Shown here in pieces: positions 40,616 to 51,573 of a DNA stretch of 64,000 nucleotides. The stretch's first letter is position 1; each line of letters begins with the position of its first letter. The translations under genes and the position numbers were made by a program. The DNA is from Vespula vulgaris (Eukaryota > Arthropoda > Insecta > Hymenoptera > Vespidae): assembly GCF_905475345.1 (NCBI RefSeq), contig NC_066590.1, positions 7,811,001 to 7,875,000 on the forward strand, given 5' to 3'. The notes beneath the pieces were generated by a model. That model was not told where the DNA came from. It saw nothing but the letters and a program-made list of their open reading frames with translations, and did not search any database.

Positions 40616-41693
40616 CTGAAACAAGACGGAACATTGTTATCGCATTTACATACTACCTATCCGTATGAAAAGAATTTTTTCTTTTTTTTTCTTTTTTTTT
40701 TTTTTTTCATTAATTGATATTGCACCTGACGTAATATTCGTCGAATTTATTGTGGAAAATTACATGTAAACGATTCGCTATGTCAGATAATTCTCATTTC
40801 CTCGTATTCTCGAATTAATCTTTGATAAAAAGAGAAGTATGAATTAATAAACGGAGAAGTAATATTTTTGTATAAATTTAATACTAAATAAACGTTATCC
40901 TCTGTTTCTAACAAGATCATTGCTCATATTGAAAATAATGTTAATAAATATGATATTTAATAGAATATATTTTTTGTCTTCGATACGATTAATATTTCCT
41001 ATGTGAAAATCTTAAGAATATTGTTGAATAAACGATACAAAATTTTATATATACGCGTATCATTTAATAAAAAATTTTGAAAGCTAGAGTTATCTTTATT
41101 ATTCGATCGTACAAACAAATTTATTACGTTCGAATAAATATAACTGTACTGATAGAAGACAAATATTAGAGATTAAATAAAACAAAGGAATAGATAAAAG
41201 GATTTAAATTTCTTATCTAGAGATAGTCGTTCCTTAACGACCTGCCTAACGTTTTACCTTGACAGAGACTCTTTAATGAACTGAACTTTACAACGCTTTA
41301 CGAAACAAATATATTCTTCAGAAACGAAACAATGTTTACGTTCGTTTGATATTTCTTTGTGCGTTATAACCTTGACAACAATCGTCGAGGGAACGTATAA
41401 GTACTTTTGTTACTATTGGACTAGGTCAACGGATACTTTGGTCTCGACGATATGATACGTTTTTATTATAACAATCGATAGTTATTTAAGTCTCTTACGT
41501 TACACTCTCATGCGTAACGTAACTACAACACGTATCTATATATGTGTATATCTTTTTCGATGTTTTTTTTTTTTTTATACTCGCAGTACTTTGAACGTAG
41601 CAAGTAGCGTAAAAATTAAAAATAAATCTATCACAAAATATCTCTTCTTATTATTAGACTTAAACATTGTTAACGATAAATTATTTTTCTCTG

Positions 41694-41728
<35 letters not shown>

Positions 41729-42955
41729 AAGAAAATATTTTTTCTTAACCTAGTTACAAACGTCAAAGGATTAATTTCAATTAAGGTCAGTCAAGATAGA
41801 ACAGAAAGTTCGAAGCTGTCTGACGCAACATGTCGTTAATTTAAATGGATGAGTCTCGAACGGATTCGCGAAAGGATGATAACGAAAGGATACGATACGC
41901 GACTAGGATAATATCCTCTCTTATTTTTCTTCACATTTTTTAAACGACTATTTGCCGTTCGTAAAGCACGACCCACTTGCAGGATTATGCTGACACGACC
42001 TCGAAACAAACCGCTGACCTTGACCTTTTCGTTATATCGCGATGAATTCGTAAAACGGATATCCGTCTAACTGCATAAATGTAAAAAAGCCACATGTTGG
42101 ATCATTAATAACAAAGCTTTTTGTCGAAATAAATTCAACTTCCGGATGGTAGGATGACATACAAAATAGTAAGGTAAGTAAAGAAGTGGGACGAACCAGT
42201 TAACGATCTATCAAAAAAGAAAAGAAAAAAGGAAAAGAAAGAAATGTGAAAGATGATATATTAAAGATCAATCGATTCTTCCTTGCGTAAGACGATTATT
42301 TTATTTTTTTATTTTTTTGAAAATAATTTTCCAAGAATTTAGAATGAACGATCCGAGTTAATTGTCCTCTTTATTTTTTTTTATCTTCTCCTTCTTCTTT
42401 TCTTTTCTTTTCCTTTTTTTCTGAATTTTATTTTATTTTTCCTTTGCAAAATAGAAAAGAAACGAAGGAAAGAGGGTATACTCGAAGAGAGGCTACGTTT
42501 ATTCGAGGGTCGAGGGATGCCAACCGACTAATACGTTGCCAACACGGCTCGCTGCTCCATTAGCTTTGATCATTCACTGATACACGTTTATTCTCCTTCC
42601 CTTGTGTTAGTAATATTTTTCTCTGTATTAGTAGGCGCATCCGTGTATACCGCGAAAACACACATTTGTCCGAGAGAAATGCTCGCTCGTGCGTAAACCA
42701 CCACTTTGTGTGCTGACACTTCATTGATAATTTGTAAGCGCGGTTAGAAATACACGAAAAAAAAAAAGAAAAAAGAAAAAGAAAAAGAAAAAAAAAAGAC
42801 TGATTTATACAACGAAAAAGAGAAGAAGAAAACAAAAAACAAAGCAAAATCTTTCGTTGTTGTACTCTTACTCCTACAATTACGAGTTTAATTCCTTTTC
42901 TTTTTTACGAGACGAATCGTACGAGTAAATATTAATTTCCGTTGGGAAATATTGA

Positions 42956-42997
<42 letters not shown>

Positions 42998-43678
42998 TTC
43001 TTTCTCTGTCTATCTGTCTCTCTGTTTCTATTTAATTGATAAGAAACTCGCGGATTATTTGATATAGATAAAACACATATTTTACTTATCACGCGCTAAT
43101 CGTTTCTCTTCTTTCCGATGTATTTATTTTTTCTTTTTATTTCTTTATTTCCTTCTATTTTATATTACTCTCCTTTTTGTATGTCATTCTATTTCATTTT
43201 ACTTTCTTTCTTTTTTATTTTACTTTTCTTACCAGAAGAAGGACGTACAATGATAAGATTTGCTTGTTGAGAGACGTAAAACATGAAAAATCGTTGATAT
43301 TTAAACGTGCTTTCAATCGTCTTTAGAAAATTAATACGGAAATTAAATTGCAACGCGATGCATTGAAGAGCATTGAAAATTTATCCCTTTAAACCTGCAT
43401 CGATCGATAGTTGTTTTAGGTAAACGGAACACAAGCACTACGTTTATGCATTCGAGCGAAGTATGCTTTTGGTATCAAAGCATCGACGAGTGACCTTGAA
43501 ATACTATGCCTCTACGATGATCGTCGTGTGTCCGTCCAATGTCGATGAATTATGTGAACCCGTTCTCCGATCTAATGCCCATCCCTACTATCTCTACTGA
43601 CTATGCTTTTAAAAATAATCACTTCGCGTGCACGTTGCAGTGTGTTTCTAAATGTAACTTTAAGCATATATGCATTTC

Positions 43679-43712
<34 letters not shown>

Positions 43713-44178
43713 AATTACGATATAAAATAAATTTCTACGAAACGTAATATAAACTCGAAGAAGAATCGATCGTTATCTCGAACGATTACCCATATCTAAA
43801 AAAGCAACTCTCTGCTATGCGAAATCTTCGGTATGTATTTGGAAGCTAATACAAACTTAATCGAGTATTGCCGTCCATGTGAAAGGAAAATTAAGGCTCC
43901 ATTCAGGCACGATCGCGTCTCGATCTTACTATGTTCGAAAGTCAAGAGGGAGAAAAGATAGGAAGGAAGAAAAGAAAAAGAGAAAAATGAAACGAGGAAG
44001 AGAGGAACAACAACAAAAAAAAAAAAGAAAAAGAAACAAGGCAAAGAAATATTATAGATACAAAACGTTGCGCCGTCGCCTAGATATTTCTTAGCTTTTT
44101 CTTTTTCCTTTTTTATCGGATCGTACTTCGTTATCGAGACTTTCAATAAGAAAATAAATAAACACGTATTGAAGAGAG

Positions 44179-44219
<41 letters not shown>

Positions 44220-44815
44220 TAAAAAGAAAAAAAAAAAACAGAATGCATTCTTTCGTTCTCGTTCGATAGAAACAGGTGTTGAAAGAGATGCCGCGAGTGA
44301 AAGGGAAATTAAAGCTCGAGGTTTCTACTCTTTTTTCTGTTTCTTCTTTTTTTTTTTTTTTCGTTTCATACCCTTTCGGCGATCAAGGTACGGATGCTGA
44401 AGGTACGAAGTCTGCGAATGGTACGAAGAAATGGTCGAAGAAGAAAAATACAAATAGCCGTGTTCTCGATGCTCGATGCAGTACACGGCTTGCGTGGGCA
44501 GAGACTAATGATTCGCCATAAGTGTGGATCACCAAACGAACTAACGGTCAAAGAGGTCTATCTCAACGGGATAATCTCGATATCTCGAATGCCATGCGAG
44601 CTTCAACGCGTATATGATTGATGTTACAATGCGAAAGCTAAGTAAGTGCGCTATTAACAGAGAATCTACTGCGAGAGTTATTATTTCCTTTTTAATTACT
44701 TGTCGAAAGCTGGTTCATCGTCGAAAAAAAAAAAAAAGGAAAAGAAAGAAATTAAAAAAAAAAAAAAGAAAATAATAAAAAAAGAGAGAAAAAATAAAAG
44801 AAACATTCGACTCAC
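40616..44815. other. 4.2-kb intron between microexon and main exon cluster
   Basis: AT-rich with homopolymer and CT/GA tracts. Several good-looking minus-strand donors (for example near 43230) lack acceptable exons upstream. The 75-codon plus-strand frame at 44394-44621 has no supporting splice or start context. Confidence 0.6.
41563..41726. repeat. Inverted (T)14ATAC ... GTAT(A)30 pair around 112 bp of AT-rich DNA
   Basis: TTTTTTTTTTTTTTATAC (41563-41580) is complementary to GTAT plus the first 14 As at 41693-41710; the A run continues to 41726 (30 A). It may be a small foldback element or a coincidence of homopolymers. Confidence 0.6.
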
Positions 44816-45006
44816 CGAGTTCTTCCCTGCGTTCTTTTCAACGTCGTTGTTTTCCAACAACGGCGCGCTACTGCTCTTTCCGCCCATTTCTACTGTCAAC
44901 GGTTCTGGCTTCAACTGCAGACTCGCTGCCGATGGTGAGGAGGGTGCTCGAGGTGGAGTCTCCAATAATTCACCGGAGCTCAGCGAACTGACTGTCGTTG
45001 ACAGAC
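44816..45006 (-). CDS. Coding exon, Ser/Pro/Glu-rich segment (191 nt, phase 1 in, phase 0 out)
   Basis: The acceptor is ATACGTAG and the donor is AACTCG|GTGAGT, with split codon T|GT (Cys). The segment reads LSTTVSSLSSGELLETPP, RAPSSPSAASLQLKPEPLT, VEMGGKSSSAPLLENNDV, EKNAGKNS. ETPPRAPSSPS is a dense proline-directed phosphorylation stretch and LKPEPLTVEM resembles a SUMO-type or acidic motif, but this is only pattern-level. An alternative acceptor 12 nt further in (GACAG) keeps the same frame, so tandem-acceptor variation is possible. After this exon the gene enters a 4.2-kb intron before the next recognisable exon. Confidence 0.84.
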
Positions 45007-45201
45007 CTACGTATCGTATAACTTATTTCAATGAGAATTTGACCACGACATTACTCCATACAACCGTTCTTTCTCTTTTTTTTTTGTTCTTTCCTCTCTT
45101 CGAACTTATAAAAGCTTCTGATAAATTCTGCGATTATCTAATTAAAAAAAAAAAAAAAGGTAGGGGACAAATAAAATTACGATTAAAAAAAGCAAACTCA
45201 C

Positions 45202-45441
45202 AGAGCGGTAAATTCGTAGGTCTAGGTGGTTTAACACGAGGTAAGGAATCGTCCAATCCACTGCTACTGTCAACAGCTTCTTGCAGATATCGATCCTCGT
45301 GATCTTTCGTTTGCGTGTGAACGCTCTCCCGTTTGATCCAAACGTCTTGATTGTTCTTGTCATTACGCGAGCTCAGCTTAGATGGTCTCCGGCGAATCCT
45401 TTCCCAGGTCTCCTTTCTGTGACACTTGTTCGAGGTCGGCG
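45202..45441 (-). CDS. Symmetric 240-nt coding exon (phase 1-1), basic segment with proline-rich end
   Basis: The acceptor is TTTTCCCTCTTAAAG, with a good pyrimidine tract, and the donor is CTCT|GTGAGT. The codon split with the previous exon is C|CG (Pro). The exon reads PTSNKCHRKETWERIRRRP, then SKLSSRNDKNNQDVWIKRES, VHTQTKDHEDRYLQEAV, DSSSGLDDSLPR and VKPPRPTNLPL. The basic patch ETWERIRRRPSK and the PxxP-type KPPRPTNLP motif (possible SH3 ligand) are the notable features. The frame is open and non-repetitive, which is good evidence for coding. It is exactly the same length and phase class as the preceding exon, so either could be a frame-neutral cassette. Confidence 0.87.
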
Positions 45442-45607
45442 CTTTAAGAGGGAAAATAAATGAAAAAAAAGAAAGAAAAAGAAAAAACCAATGGGAATCG
45501 TTTTGTCGTAGCTAAGTACTTACTTCCTTATTTCTCTTTCTCTCTCTCTCTCTCTTTCTCTTCCTATCTCTTTTATTTTCCACAACATGTAAAAACTTTT
45601 CGCTTAC

Positions 45608-45847
45608 GTTTGGTTAATCGTCGATCCGTGCTTCTAGGTGGGCTCGCCGTGCCGATTCCACTCTCGAGAGGGGAAGCTCTATCCGTAGCATCCGGTGACA
45701 AGCTACCTGATGAGATCTCATCCATGCTCTGCAAAAGATCTTGGGAGGAAGAGGAAGATCTGTTGTCGTCGTCTACGGTGTCTTGAGGCGATGGTGGGTC
45801 TAGAGTGCTCTCGTCTTGCAGCGACTGCGAATCCAATTGCGATTCCG
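45608..45847 (-). CDS. Symmetric 240-nt coding exon (phase 1-1), acidic/serine-rich segment
   Basis: The acceptor is TTTATAG and the donor is AAAC|GTAAGC. The split codon with the previous exon is G|CG (Ala). It encodes 79 complete codons starting ESQLDSQSLQDESTLDPPSP, followed by a DDD/SSSSS stretch, DEISSGSLSPDATDR, ASPLESGIGTASPPRSTDRR and LTK. It has many SP and acidic-flanked serine sites, typical of casein kinase or proline-directed kinase targets in disordered regions. Its length is a multiple of three with the same phase at both ends, so skipping it would keep the frame. No family is recognised. Flanking introns are 173 bp and 166 bp. Confidence 0.87.
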
Positions 45848-46020
45848 CTATAAACGCCAAAGCGAACCAAGCTGGTAAGCGACGAATCGACGCCACTACT
45901 ACTGCGTGTCAAATTCTTATCTATGTATTCTTTCGATGATAGAAAGGATGTAGTAAGAAAGAAAGAAAGAAAGAAAGAAAGGAAGGAAGGAAGAAAGGAG
46001 GGAGTTGTCACAAGGCTTAC

Positions 46021-46195
46021 CTCGTGGAGACTCGCATTCGCTGACCCAAGTAAAGCTAGAACTTCTTGAAATGGGAGGTGAAGTTTGTGTGGCTATGTCC
46101 GAACAAGTAAAGGATTCCATTGGCGGACTGTTGGGACAACAGGAGCCTGAACCACTTCTGATTCTCGATAAAAGAGAGTGTAGAGAGATTGGCAA
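46021..46195 (-). CDS. Coding exon, serine/proline-rich segment (175 nt, phase 0 in, phase 1 out)
   Basis: This exon follows the 550-codon exon after a 120-bp intron. The acceptor is AATTCCAG and the donor is CGAG|GTAAGC. Phase 0 in matches the end of the upstream exon and phase 1 out matches the next one. It encodes 58 codons beginning LPISLHSLLSRIRSGSGSCC and including ATQTSPPISRSSSFTWVSE and ECESPRG. The TQTSPP and RSSSF motifs look like phosphorylation or short linear interaction motifs. No folded domain is recognisable. Competing AGs inside the exon (TCGAG and ATCAG) would break the phase, which is why the TTCCAG boundary was chosen. Confidence 0.87.
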
Positions 46196-46315
46196 CTGGA
46201 ATTAACGAACGATTGGTTTCAATGATTCGATGAAACGTATTAATAAATTTATATTTGATTGTTCTCTCTTTCTCCCTTTTTTTTTTTTTTCGTTATACTA
46301 CTCTATTGTTCTTAC

Positions 46316-47965
46316 CGATCCCGATCTAGCATTTTGTTCCTCGACGATCCTCTTCACCTCGCCATTTTCAATCCTAACGTTTTCACAAACCGAATCGTTT
46401 CTATCTTCAGGCAAGTCACATTCGACCGCCACGTCGTTGCCCCTCGATCTCGAAATTGAAAATTTCTTCAGGTCTACCGGACTGGTCTCTCTTACGTCTC
46501 TATCGGATTCAGATAGTCTCTTCGCCGAGATATCAGAACGTAAAGTGAAAGGAGAAACGGCACGTTTTTTCGAGGACGTACCGTCCTTCGTTCGATTTCC
46601 CAAATGTAAAAGATCCTGATCGGGTAAGGAGGATACTCTGACGAGTACAACGTCGTTCGAGTTTTCATGAAAGACAGGCGTCTGTCTTCTTTTAAGAAAC
46701 TTCCCAAATGGTGGTTTTTTCTCTTCGGTTGGCGTCACCGGTGCCGATTTCGGTACGTTGTTGTCCAACGATTTTGATCTACCAGCTATAACGTGATCGT
46801 CGTTCTTTTTGAACACGTCGTCGTAATCTGGATCCATACCGACGTCTTGATCGTCCTGAGTACGTTTAAATCTTTGAAACCTTGGCTGGCAATCTCTACG
46901 GCGTTTCTGATTCGTTGGAATAACAGGAAGACTGTGTTTCCTCTGGGAATCCGTTCGTTGACGAGGCGGAAGTTTGCTTTTCGATTCTTCCACTGTGATT
47001 ATTCTTGAAGAAGACGTAGACGTAGACGTAGACGAAGAAGACGACGAGGAAGAAGAGGAAGAGGAAGAGGATGAGGAAGAGGAAGAAGAAGATGACGAGG
47101 AAGAAGATGAGGAAGAAGATGAGGAAGAGGAGGATGGAGGTAAGACGACCGGTACATCGTCGGACACGCTTCTTAACCCTACAATTTTCTTTGGCTCGCT
47201 GCTAACGTCCTCGACGGCTCGATTGATTCTCGTTGGTAGACTAGATACGTTTCTATTATTCCACGAGGCAGAATGATTTTTTACGTTCCTCGATAAGAAC
47301 TCGTTGCTCTGACGATCGTCATTGACCAATCGATATCTATGTTGATCGATAACGACACCGAGATTGTCCGGTAGACTGCCGCTTTTACGTCGTGAAATCT
47401 CTTTCTCATTCGGCACCGATTCGTAATCAGAGTTTAAAAGAGAACGAACGTCGACTTCGTCGACGTAAGTCTCCCCTCTGTTACACCAATATTTATTATT
47501 TTTGACGTTGTCCCTGTTGATCTCGCAATAACTACCCTCGGAATTTTCGCTATCGGATAAACCGAACTCGCTCAACAATTCTTTGTACTTGATCGTTCTC
47601 GGCTCTTCCTTCTCCTTTCTCGTCGTATTTCGTCTCTCCGAATAATTTATCGATTTTTCTTTGGTTAACTCGTTTATCTCGTTCGCAATTATGCTATTGA
47701 ATTCAGCGAGTATACTGTTCGACCACTCGCCAATATCATCCCCGATAATCGTCTTGTTATTCCCCCGTGGCAGAGAATTCTGTCGCTTCGGTACTCGAGT
47801 ATTTCTCGTTGGCAAACATCTCGAAGCGTACGTCGAATCTTCCGAACTCGAGGTCCCTACCTTGACGGCTGTTGTTGTTACCTCTTGTTGCTTCGGATAT
47901 TTCGGTTCCTCGATGACACGTAATGGAGTAGACGGTGCCGACTCGATGATCTCACCGATCTCTTC
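46316..47965 (-). CDS. Large internal coding exon of an unidentified serine-rich disordered protein (550 codons, phase 0 in and out)
   Basis: This is the strongest coding signal in the window. The exon opens after a minus-strand acceptor ending TTGCAG (an in-frame TGA lies about 20 bases upstream, so the frame cannot begin much earlier) and ends at a strong donor, TCG|GTAAGA. It gives 550 uninterrupted codons. The product is hydrophilic and rich in Ser, Arg, Asp and Asn. Residues 11-16 read PSTPLR. Residues 76-103 form a possible amphipathic helix (around IGEWSNSILAEF). Residues 278-312 are 35 consecutive serines followed by TSTSTSSS. Several basophilic-kinase or 14-3-3-like motifs occur: RQNSLPR at 61-67, RRKSGSLP, RKHSLP at 342-347 and GRSKSLD near 395. 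SP/TP sites include SAPVTPTEEK and RETSPVD. A basic KRRR cluster lies near 354. No enzymatic domain, signal peptide or membrane segment is visible. A cytoskeletal or signalling scaffold would fit, but that is inference. The apparent Met at 47971 is a TTG inside the splice site, not a start. Confidence 0.9.
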
Positions 47966-49565
47966 CTGCAACGTTTTAAATACTTCTTTATTTCATTCGT
48001 ATATATCACGGTATCGTCTACGTATAAATATGTATATACGTATATATACGTATTCACGTACGTATTTATGTATGTAAGTATGAATGAATGAACGGTCACA
48101 TGAATGGTTAAGAGTGCGTACTCGGATGTAAGGGAAAATAAATTCCAAATACAACATGCGCGACATTAAGCACGTATTATACGTTAAAATACATACAAGA
48201 GGGACGTCGACTTCAAACACTTTTATTGATCTTCAAAGGAAAATATGAGGTGGGTGGGGGAGGGCGAGGAAAGGGGTGGTTACAAGAATCCTCGAAGCGC
48301 GATAACCGGTAACCTTTGTCAGTAGAGTGCACGCAAACTCGTCGAGTTTCACCTTCTACCTACGTGAACGACAATAACAACATCAACGAATAGCAACAAC
48401 GCGACAACGACGGGGGGACAGAACAGGAAGGGACGACAGGAGAGGAATAACAATGGCGACGCATGCGTAGCCCACGTAGATAATACGTACGCGTTGCGAG
48501 AAGGGAGAAATGTGGATAACGATGTGGAGAGTATTTATAGCGTCACGTAATGAAATGGCACATGATATGAGATATGTAGCATCCAATATTTCGCGTTATT
48601 TGACGCGGGTCGAATAAAATTAAATCGGCAAAAAGAAAAGATAGAAAAGAAAGGAAGAAAAGAAAGAGCAAAAAAAGATTCTAGACAATTTTATCCGCGC
48701 GATTGATTTTCCTTTCACATCGTTCTATCATTTCATATCTCCAATTTCGTTATCTAATTCGTTCAATTCTTAACAAACGACTTGCTTATTTTTGCAAATT
48801 CATTATAGTGTCTCCTCTAATAAACGAAACATTCATTTCTCCCTCTTGATTTTCTTTCATATTCCATTCAGCTTTTATTCCATTTCGAAGCAACAACTCG
48901 CCAACAACATCACAAATCCCGATTTCTTCTCTCCGTGACTCCCAACAACAAATTAGATTAACATAAATCAAAATTATATTCATCATTCTTGCACCGAAAT
49001 CGCGTGACGAATCGTCGCGTTGCGAATTTAATCTCCGTAAATAATTCGAGTTAAATTGATTTAACATACAAAGGGACTTTAATTTTGGGAACGGAGCTTC
49101 TTCGAAGGGATCGAGGTTGATCCCTCGTGCGGAAGTAATCGAACGACGATCGTATCTCATCTATTACGAGAGCAGAAGAGAAGAAAAAGAAAGAAAGAGA
49201 AAGAGAAAGAGAAAGAGATAGAGACAGAGGTAGGTAGAGAAGGAAGAAGAGAGAAGAGAAAATCGATGGGTGGCGGATTTGTTTGACGGATTGGGAAACG
49301 TCGCGAGGCAGCCGCTGTTAAGAGAGATCGTTCGCGATAATAATCCGGTCGACACTTTCAACAGAGTTATATCCCACATAAGGCGCCTATTCAACGCGCC
49401 ATGGTGCACGATGTAACGGCGTTGGAAGAACAATGGGGAAGCTCCACGCTTATGATCGATAGCTCGACTGGATATCATCGGGCTGAGAGAGAAAGACTGG
49501 ATGTTTAAGACCTCTCTCTCTCTCTTTCTCTTTTTCTCTCTTTCTTTCTTTTTCTCACTCTCTTC

Positions 49566-49623
<58 letters not shown>
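49566..49623. repeat. (CT)n microsatellite
   Basis: A pure CT run ending in CATTCTC. A CT/CTTT-rich stretch precedes it from 49512. Confidence 0.96.
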
Positions 49624-49625
<2 letters not shown>

Positions 49626-51144
49626 CTCTGCTTTTATCGGCTCGCTTGATCGTTCTCTCTACGCGATCTACACTGAATCATCTTCTGCCTACTCTCTGTT
49701 ATTTATTTATACGAGCGTAATGGACGATGCCTGGTAATAAAGACGGATTTATTTCGGCCCTTTCGAATTATCTACTCTTTCTTTCTTCCTCTCTTTCTCT
49801 TTTTCTCTTTCTATCGAATACATTAGAAGAAAAAGATAAAAGAGTTTCGAGAGGATGCATTCGCATTTATATAAAAGATTTCGGGTAGATCGTTCATAAG
49901 TTATCGCTCGGTCTTATTGTTCCGTAAGTCTTTTGATTGGATATGAAATTGTGAGATAATAAGAATCTCTCGTTTAACAAGCCATCTTTTAAATCAAAAT
50001 TATCTATGGCGTAATAAATAACGACGGACAAGATTTTGCATATGCATTTTGGAATTTCTTTACGCTCACATATGTGTGATTTATTTTAGTAATTATTTAT
50101 TACATTTAACGTGAATAAAATTCGATTGAAAATGAGAACGGAGTTACGTTTGACATTTATTAAAAATGTATTTAGTTAAATAAGAATAGAATATAAGAAA
50201 GAATGTATAATTATTTTCTAGAAAAAAAAAATATATATATGTATAATAACTCATGAACGATAGTATAGAAGAAAACTATTGGAAAAAATGAAAAAGTTCG
50301 ACAAAACGAAAGCAAGTTCCGTAAAACGATCGCGTCTCGTTACGCAAGAATGACGATCTTGATAACGAATAAGAATTTCGATCGAGAACAGGCGTCGATT
50401 CCCGTTAATTACCGATCGATACGATTAATTAAGCTACAATCTAGTAACGTTACGTCGGAATAGAACGGTCCAAGTTCGTTGTTCGAGCTAGTCCAAATGA
50501 AATGCGATCTATCGATCTATAGACGCAAATTACCAGCTACGATAGCACTTAAATCGCGCTGAATTCGAAATCTTTCTTTAGAGTTAAGCGAGAACGTGGT
50601 TAACGAGTTTCACTCGTCGTACAATCCAATTCGAAGTTTCGCTTATCTCGCATGCTTCGTAATAACGCAATAATCGAACGAGAAATATCGATTTTATATA
50701 TATATATATACATACGCATATGTATATGTATATATATATATATATTCTCCTCTTTGATTATCAATATCATTGAATATAAATCGATCATTCGTAGGATCGT
50801 TGAAGCGATTTAAAATCATCCGTACTTTATTGTTTAGTAAAATCCTATTATTCGATATCGACTGTAATAATAATACGATGAAACAAAGTATTGTTTGCAT
50901 TCAAGGTTATACGCTTTTGTCTTTGGTATTGTCAACGTGTCGATGATAAAGGGAGAACACGTATCTCGTCCCTTTATTTATTCGAACCGTATTAATAGAC
51001 CCGATGAAATGTCGGATTTTATGTTACTACTCGTAAGTACGTATATGTAAGTATATACGTATGTGTATATAACGTGCGTGGGAGAAGAAAAGGCCACCGG
51101 TTCCTACTACAAATGTTATGTCGAAACCAAAAGAGGGACCCGTT

Positions 51145-51201
51145 CGATCCGATCCGATCCGATCAGATTCGATTCGATTCGATTCGATTCGATTCAATTC
51201 G
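51145..51201. repeat. (GATCC)n-(GATTC)n pentamer repeat
   Basis: Four GATCC-type units pass into about seven GATTC-type units, giving Ser-Ile-Arg-Phe-Asp readings. A hexameric GATGGC/GATGCC repeat follows at 51302-51350. Confidence 0.93.
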
Positions 51202-51540
51202 AATGCGTGCTCGACGAGAACATCTTTGCGTGTGAAACAATGTTCCTCGTTAAGACGCTTTCACATGGGACCTTACGTCACGCGTCGGTGGCCATAGCTA
51301 ATGGTGATGGCGATAGCGATGGCGATGGTAATGGCGATGCCGATGCCGATGTTGTTGTGGTCGTTCGCGTGGTGATTGTGCTCGAATAAATTATATAGGG
51401 ATTCTCTCCTAGCGAGAGAATACAAAATGACGTGCTCTTTGATAATCTACTGTTACTACGAGCCTTTTTTCTCTCACGATTCTTTAAAATTTCTTTCGTC
51501 TTTATACGAAAAGAGTGTCTGTGTGTTCGACGTCATTCCC

Positions 51541-51573
<33 letters not shown>

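Noticed and set aside
43230..43290. Minus-strand donor TCTG|GTAAGA with a possible 30-nt exon
   Set aside because: The predicted peptide is hydrophobic (QILSLYVLLL) and unlike the gene; the acceptor is weak.
48786..49160. 124-codon minus-strand ORF beginning MRYDRRSITSARG
   Set aside because: Has an ATG but no splice sites fitting the gene, no recognisable domain, and several such frames are expected by chance.
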